From Ophioceras dolichostomum (lineage: Eukaryota > Ascomycota > Sordariomycetes > Magnaporthales > Ophioceraceae), in the NCBI GenBank assembly GCA_003049485.1, contig PYST01000023.1, positions 62,001 through 126,000 of the forward strand: a stretch of 64,000 nucleotides of DNA, in the 5' to 3' direction. The stretch's first letter is position 1, and each line of letters opens with the position of its first letter. The notes under the pieces were generated by a model that did not search any database, was not told the origin of the DNA, and saw only the letters and a list, made by a program, of their open reading frames with translations. Shown here one piece after another: positions 58,241-64,000 of the stretch. The translations under genes and the position numbers were made by a program.

Positions 58241-59405
58241 TCACTCCTCCATCTTGTCCTCATCCTTCTTCTTCCCATCCTCGTCATCGTCATCGTCGTC
58301 CTCCAGCGACTTCTTCGCCAGCCTCTCGGCCTCCTCGCGCAGCTTGCGGGGGACCTCCTCGTGGCGGCCCTTGGTGGGGCCGTCCTCGCTGCTGATCCAC
58401 GTCATCTCGAGCTCGAACTCCTTGTCCTTGTTGTCGTCGTGCGCGACGTAGATGATGCGCGCCGCCTCCTTCACCGCGTCCAGGAGGGAGATCCCTCCAG
58501 TTTCGCTCCCCGAGGCGCCTAGGTCCAGCTTCTCCAGCTCCGCCTTGGCGGCCTGTCTGCCTTTGCCCGTGGCGGCGCCATAGTAGCCCCAGTACAGGCC
58601 GGAGGGCTCGATCATGTACAGGAACGGGCCGCCGTGCTTCTTGCCGGTCGTCTTGCCTCCCGCGCCGACGCTGGGTCCGGCGCCAACCTCGCCGTCCACG
58701 GGCAGCTCGAGGGACGAGTCCCAGCCGCCGACGATGGCGGTGATGCCGAAGGGGCGCACGGACTGGTAGAGGGTGTAGGCTTGCAGGTAGCCGCCCATGC
58801 GGCTGGCGAGCTCGGCGGTGCTAATGGGCGTCTTGAAGGTGTCGCGGTAGGCGCGGGCCTCGTCGCGGGCGCGGTCGACGAAGTGGCGGCCGTCAGGGAC
58901 CATGCCGGAGTAGGCCTGTTTTGGTTGTTAAGAAAAAAAGTAGTTAGTCTACGTCAGTAAAAAAGTAGAGAAATCAAAAGAGCACTTCCAACGAAAGCTC
59001 GATGGTCGCACACGGCGTGCTTTGGAGATGGAGATGGAGGGGAGAAGAGGGGAGGGAAGCAAACGTACAACTCCCAAATGCCTGTCTACAGTAGCGATCC
59101 GCTTATTCGCGCCGGGCTTCAGCAGCTTGGAGCCGATAACCTTCTCGACGGCGAGAACCACGCCGTCCTTGCACCGGATGCCGACCGACGTGCCGCCATT
59201 CTCGACCGCCTTGACGGCGTACTCGACCTGGAAGTTCCGGCCGTCTGGGGAGAAGATTGAGTTGGCCAGGTCATAGCCCGTCCCTATCGACGTCTGTGAC
59301 GGAGAGGGGAGAGAAATACGCAATTCATGTGAGCTTCTGAGCTGACCACCTCTACAGCGACGGCGAGGTTGTGGAGAGGGAGAGGGACAGGGAAAGCCTT
59401 ACCAT
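58241..59405 (-). CDS. PRE10: 20S proteasome subunit alpha-7 (Pre10/PSMA3)
   Basis: Structural alpha-ring subunit of the 20S proteasome core. Three exons: 59405-59403 (the ATG alone), 59293-59069 and 58915-58241. Introns 59402-59294 (GTAAGG..TCACAG) and 59068-58916 (GTACGT, CTTAAC, AACAG). The protein is 300 aa. The join gives M-TSIGTGYDLANSIFSPDGR, the classic alpha-type N-terminus, then FQVEYAVKAVENGGTSVGI. The alpha-7 subtype is shown by RPFGITAIVGG and YMIEPSGLYWGYYGAATGKGRQ. Compared with yeast Pre10 there is an insertion of about 30 residues at 145-173 (ELPVDGEVGAGPSVGAGGK). The C-terminus ends in the acidic tail (DDDDDDEDG) expected of this subunit. The start is chosen because only the ATG at 59403-59405 splices to the Thr-Ser-Ile-Gly start. 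Confidence 0.95.
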
Positions 59406-60637
59406 GGTGGAGGTGTGACTGGGGGAAATTGAGCTGAGTTAAGAAAGAATTCGAGAATGGCGACGACTTCCAAAAGGGAAGAAAAGCTTCGTAAGTTTCA
59501 GAAACTTGGTAGTTGTGTCCTTCGTATGGTGGGAAATGCGAATCGCTGCTCTGGATGGGAGCTCTCTAGCATGGAGACCTTCAGGCAACGGGAGCTGCGC
59601 GTTGCGTTGGAGGTGACGGGAGGTGTGGCGGCACCTTGGTACACAGCCCCATGCACGGACACTAACTGTGGCTGACCCCCCGACCGCCGACCGTGCTGAT
59701 GAGTGTAGGCCCATGTTTGATGATTGATGAGTGATGAAGAACCCCGTCTCGCGAGAAATTTATTCGAGGGGTCGCTGGCCCAATTCACCGTACGACGCGC
59801 GCATCGAGGCTATTTCTTCTACAACCCAACATCTCTAAGTAAACACGTCGAGCATGAAGGCAAATAAGTCCGAATGCCTTGTCAGTCCAGCTATCGCCAA
59901 AGCATCGCCATATGAATCGACCTCATTACATCACAACGCAAAATCGTGAGCTTGGCGACATGTCCCGGGGCTTAAATAACCGCTGTCAGTCGTGACTGTG
60001 ATTCCACAAGTTGAAGACTCACTAAGTCGGGGATACCTCGTTTCTGTCCTCATCTGATTGCTCTAGCCTTGAGTTTCGGGTCTTCGTATTCGTGCTGAAG
60101 GCAGCAGCCAAATATCAATGACTTGAAGCTTGCAACTTAACTCAGTAAGACCGGCGGAATTCGGGGCCTTTACTCACTCATTAACTCCTGCTGTCCGCCC
60201 TCAACCACCAACAAGAAATCGGCCTCGCTTCATCGACACCCCCGTCCTCAACCACAGTGGCGGTGTAAACGACCCTGCTATTTTTCGAAGGCCGACCGCC
60301 GGTACCCGGCGAGACCATGCGGAAGGGGACGGATCAAGAACTGCCGGCAGCGATGTCTCCGCGGAGCAAAGGTATTGGCCAAGCGGCGTTGCTGACTCAC
60401 TTAGATCACAGTCCACACAGCAAACTCTACATAGAGTTACCAGTTGGGGTTGGTTTGGGGTCATCTCGATTTTCGGGTTCGGATCCGACCCGAGTGCAGC
60501 TTGTCGTTTGTTGCAGAAGGCGAAGAAAAGTTTATAATTCGGACAGAGGTACCACCAGCCAGCAATTAAACAAGGATGGGTTTCGCCATACCTATCTCTC
60601 CACATCTGTTTCCCCCCTTTCCCCTTTCTGAACAAAG
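59406..60637. other. Divergent promoter region between pre10 and the transcription-factor-like gene
   Basis: 1.2 kb upstream of both genes. No supported ORF: frames of up to 145 codons (60130-60635) are not coding by composition. A pyrimidine-rich stretch precedes the ATG at 60638. Confidence 0.5.
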
Positions 60638-62566
60638 ATGCCCGAGTACAAGTTCTTCACCTCGATGGGGATGCCCGAGCCCGTCTCGGCCGAGGCCAGG
60701 AGCCACTCCATGCGGACGGCACTCCAGATACGGAGCCGCAAGTTGGCGTCGCCTCCCAAACAATGCCCAGAGCAGAGCGGTCCGCCAAGCGGCTGCTGTC
60801 CGGTTATGGCCGTGAACTCGCGTGCTTCATTCCGGCTAAGTGATGGGCACTTGAAGCCATTAAGGGGGAAGAAGAAGACGAAGAAGGCGTCTTCTCCGGA
60901 AGGGGCAAGTGGCTCGGCGGCAGCCTCGGAGCAACCACATGTTCGGCTGCCGAGGACGGTCAAGCACGACAGGAGGAGGAGACATTCGCCTGAGGCATCT
61001 GAAGCATCCGCCATCTCCCCTATTGCTGGCGACCTGATTGATCCTTTTGATACTCTGCCCGTACCCAGTAACGCCAGCGTGAACAAGCTGGTCAAGTTCG
61101 GTCAGTAGACACGCTCTATTCTCGACCTGCACAGCTACACACGGTTTGCTAACTAGACTAGTCAAACCGCCCCACGTAGTTCTCACAAACTTCATACTGA
61201 GTCTCGATACCAACGAGAAGAGAACGCCATGGTTCAACTTTCTCATGGACGAGCCCCTGGCCATGCGCGTCACTCTCGCGATGTCCGCCTCCTACTTAGC
61301 CACAAGGCAGTCCAACCCAGATCCCGTCATCAGGCGGGAGGGATACCATCTGCGAGGAGAGTCACTGCATGGAGTAAAGGAGCTCATCCGTACAGGCACC
61401 ATAAATACATCGCTGTTTGCCGTGGTTGCAACGTTGGGCAACATTGCCGTAAGCAATACTGCATCCCTCCTTATTCCTCCCACTCCCATTTCACCTAAAC
61501 CACGTATCATACTAACCATGATGAGATATAAAGGAACTGGAAGGGGATTTCGAAGAATCGTACGTCCACCTCCTCGCTCTCCAGAGGATGGCTGACGCGA
61601 TATTCGGGCCCAAGCCTCAGAGTGGCGACGAGGACAAGAACACCACCACTACCACCACCAAGTTCCCCGAGGCGCTAAACTGGTACACCGCTCCAGCGGT
61701 AGCAGCAGCAGCAACTCCCGATCAGACTCCAGACGCCGGCGGCGGCCATACAGCCACCACCACCGGCCCCCGCAAGCCGAGGATCGCGGGCAAGCGCTGC
61801 TGCTGGCGGCCGGTGTCAGAGCACAGGGTAGATATCCGCTCCCGGGCGGGCTGCAACAAGGGCGCGCCCCTATTCCCACGCCTCCTCGGCGTCGGGCCAG
61901 ACGGGCTGCCGCGCCACATCCTAGACGAAGCCGAACAGCCCAGTCTGGACCACCTCGAAGCCGTCGTCCCCGACGAGTCGAAGTGGCACACCGGCAACAC
62001 GCTCCGCGAGACATTCCTCGCGATCCGGCAAGGTGTCCTCTGCAAGAAATACAACATCACCGCCGCCGCTTCATCAACCACTACCCCATCCTCTCTGTCA
62101 CTGTCCTCCTCTCCTTCCTCTCCTTCCCCTCCTACCCTGGAGAGAACCCTGGAGAGAAGAAGCGGCGCCACAGCGCCAATCGCAGTCCTCTTCAACGCAG
62201 CAGACTACCGCACTCTCAAACAGCCCCTGGACCCGGACGACTGCCCGGGCACGCTCGCGGCGCACAGGTGCTCCGCGCTGATGATCGCCGCGCACATCTT
62301 CAACTACGTCGTCCTGCGCGAGCTTCCGAGGGACCACGTACTTGTGTCGGTGCTGAGGGTTAGGCTTGGTGCCATGTTGCAGCGTGGACGCGTGCAGGCT
62401 TGGAAGGACCACATCGCTGCGCTGATTTGGGTTTTGTTCGTCGGGGCTGCTGCTGCTTCTGCTGCTGCTTCGAATCCTGCTTCTACTCTTATTCCTCCTC
62501 CTCCTTCCCCCGCTAGTGTTGAAACAATCGTCACCGGGTTGGGCGGTGAGAACCCACACCAGCCGC

Positions 62567-62604
<38 letters not shown>

Positions 62605-62790
62605 CGGCAGCAGCAGCAACAGCAGCAACAGCGAGAGGACTGGTTCTCAGAACGGCTGCGGTTCGCGCTCGGGTTACTGCCGAGCGGGGCGACGAGGCTG
62701 GAGCTGGAGGAATGCTTGAAGATGTTCATCTGGGAGGACCGGTTCGGGTCCCGGTTCATAGACGAGTGGAGGAGGGATCATCGTTTTTGA
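60638..62790 (+). CDS. Fungal transcription-factor-like protein (Fungal_trans_2 type), no zinc cluster
   Basis: Three exons: 60638-61100, 61162-61448 and 61534-62790. Introns 61101-61161 (GTCAGT, GCTAAC, CTAG) and 61449-61533 (GTAAGC, ACTAACC, AAAG). The product is 668 aa. It belongs to the large fungal group whose N-terminus reads EYKFF..., followed by an Arg-rich RSHSMR-like stretch. In databases such proteins are usually called fungal-specific transcription factor or 'tachykinin family' proteins. The regulatory-type helical domain includes LIDPFDTLPV and then FILSLDTNEKRTPW and MDEPLAMRVTLAMSASYLA. No Cys6 zinc cluster is visible, so direct DNA binding is doubtful. A variable region (220-300 and 380-430) is Thr/Ser/Pro-rich. 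A pure CAA run encodes 13 Gln at 595-607, followed by a mixed Gln run. The name comes from overall pattern, so function is inferred. Confidence 0.75.
62566..62631 (+). repeat. CAA/CAG polyglutamine tract
   Basis: Thirteen uninterrupted CAA codons (62566-62604), one CGG, then eight CAG/CAA codons, in frame in the transcription-factor-like gene. The pure CAA run is likely to vary in length between strains. Confidence 0.9.
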
Positions 62791-63717
62791 GGGGGAGGGG
62801 AGAGAGAGGGCCGAGAGAGACTAACACACACCCCACTTACTTGCCTTACAAATTCACTCGCTCTGATAGAAGTTAGGTAGTGAATGTCAAAACAATCTCT
62901 TCTCTTCGAAGTGGATAGACGAGGCTGAGATTCGTCTGATGTTTGTTTGTTAGACACTTGTCTAACTCAGCATTCATTCAGTGAATGAATGTACCAGCAT
63001 GTGCGCTATGTGCATGTGTAGGTAATTACCGCACGACGACGACCCGTGGAACGAGCCTCTGAGTGACGGCATCGCAGGAGAGGCAGCATTTGCACCACCT
63101 GATCTCAGGAACTCTTCTTTGAGACTCGAACAGCTATACGTAGCTCAACATGATTTTCGGAATACCCTCCTCGATTGAAAACCATCACATGTTGGTATCA
63201 TGGCGAACCCAGCAGCCAAGAGCGAAGGAAGGAAGAGTGGCATTGGATCCCCTGGTCCGTGCGTCAATCAGCTTTCAAAAGTGGGCCACTATAGCTCCCT
63301 CTGCTAGGAACCCTGAACGAGAAGGCGGTGAAGGATGATCAATGCTGGGCAGGGGATTGGACCTTCAAAAAAGAAGTGGCAGGGAGATGATAGGTCTGGA
63401 GAGAGGGGGCCACCACTTTCAGACATCGTCCAATCCCATCAGGTGCGCAACGGGCTCTCTCCGCAGGTTGACTTTGCTCTTTGACTTTGACTTCCCTCTC
63501 GCGCTCAATCAAAAAGCTTCAAGTCCGGGCATTAGACGAAAAGCCAATTGAGCCGGCGCACGTTCATTCCTTCTTCCGTCGTCCGGTGGTTTCTACGCGA
63601 CTTACACGGTCTTCATCACTCACCAGAGTTGTTGCCCACCCGTCCGTTCACGAGAGCCCGCCCGCCCCCTGCCGTCCGTACCCGAGAGACAAGACTCTCA
63701 AGAGGAGAGAAAAGAAA
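62791..63717. other. Intergenic region
   Basis: 3' flank of the transcription-factor-like gene and promoter of the gene starting at 63718. An inverted ATTCATTCA/TGAATGAAT pair lies near 62973-62991. I see no supported gene. Confidence 0.55.
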
Positions 63718-64000
63718 ATGGGTTTCCTCGACGACGCAGCCTCGATGATCTCGGGCGTCCCACCGTCGCGACACTCCAAGCACAAAGATCACAAGTCCCA
63801 CAAGCACCACAAGTCGCGGGACCGGTCCAGGGACAGGTCTCGCTCCCGCTCGCGGTCCAGGTCGCGCCACAGCGGCGGCCACGGCATCGCGGCCAGCATC
63901 TTCGGCGGCGGGAGCGACTACCACAAGCACAACTCGTCCAAGGCGTCGTTCTTCGGCCTGGGCAATGCCAGTCGGGGCTCTTTCTTTGGGTTCGGTGGTG
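63718..64000 (+). CDS. Arg/Ser/His-rich hypothetical protein, partial at window end
   Basis: The frame opens at the ATG at 63718 (AAAATGGGT, a good context) and is still open after 94 codons at the window edge. The N-terminus MGFLDDAASMISG is followed by a His/Lys-rich segment (HSKHKDHKSHKHHKS), a run of Arg-Ser dipeptides (RSRDRSRSRSRSRSR), then Gly/Ser/Phe-rich sequence with ASIFGGG and SFFGFGG. It resembles a class of uncharacterised fungal proteins with basic, low-complexity N-termini. The RS run recalls splicing-factor domains, but nothing seen shows RNA binding. The stop and any introns lie outside this window. Confidence 0.6.
   Translation, partial: MGFLDDAASMISGVPPSRHSKHKDHKSHKHHKSRDRSRDRSRSRSRSRSRHSGGHGIAASIFGGGSDYHKHNSSKASFFGLGNASRGSFFGFGG

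Noticed and set aside
1..64000. CRISPR array, bacterial operon, secondary-metabolite cluster or integrated virus
   Set aside because: No regularly spaced repeats, no polyketide or peptide synthetase domains and no viral genes; the window is ordinary fungal nuclear DNA.

Overview
The window is nuclear DNA from a filamentous ascomycete, most likely a Sordariomycete. Genes are split by short introns (about 60-130 bp) with GT..AG ends and CTAAC-like branch points. Coding parts are GC-rich at third positions. Intergenic spacers are long and hold few credible ORFs. The gene set is typically fungal: Utp20, Drn1, Pol5, Zim17, cullin 3, Cdc25, an Mnn2-type mannosyltransferase, proteasome alpha-7 and an alpha-factor-like pheromone precursor. 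I cannot name the genus from sequence alone.

Layout, left to right. 1-3.6 kb: spacer ending in a TATA-type promoter. 3.67-4.16 kb (+): YbjQ/UPF0145 protein. 4.8-7.9 kb (-): membrane dipeptidyl aminopeptidase (DapB/Ste13 type). 9.1-10.9 kb (-): Drn1/CwfJ splicing-associated protein, divergent from 12.4-20.7 kb (+): giant U3 processome protein Utp20. 21.4-22.1 kb (-): Zim17, divergent from 23.1-25.9 kb (+): cullin 3. 26.7-29.8 kb (+): a low-complexity reading frame cut by two in-frame stops. 32.9-33.8 kb (+): multi-repeat peptide pheromone precursor. 35.3-36.3 kb (-): DUF1640/Fmp32 mitochondrial coiled-coil protein. 36.3-44.5 kb: an 8 kb spacer with a small decayed DNA transposon (39.43-39.88 kb). 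44.5-46.5 kb (+): Cdc25 phosphatase. 46.5-50.9 kb: spacer. 50.9-52.4 kb (-): Mnn2-type mannosyltransferase. 54.6-57.8 kb (+): Pol5/Mybbp1a, with a 78-bp copied piece of its own exon just upstream. 58.2-59.4 kb (-): proteasome alpha-7. 60.6-62.8 kb (+): fungal transcription-factor-like protein. 63.7 kb to the end (+): start of an Arg/Ser-rich protein cut by the window edge.

Most genes are unlinked housekeeping functions: ribosome biogenesis (Utp20, Pol5), RNA turnover (Drn1), protein turnover (cullin 3, alpha-7), mitochondrial chaperoning (Zim17), cell cycle (Cdc25) and Golgi glycosylation. There is no operon-like logic and no secondary-metabolite cluster. The biologically distinctive locus is the pheromone precursor. 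It has five Cys-x(6)-Cys pheromone modules of unequal sequence and two decayed modules, arranged between Kex2-type sites. A Ste13/DapB-type aminopeptidase lies 25 kb away, though the modules mostly follow a dibasic site directly and do not obviously need that enzyme. Exon joins below were worked out by hand from splice motifs and frame continuity; each joined CDS gives a whole number of codons.
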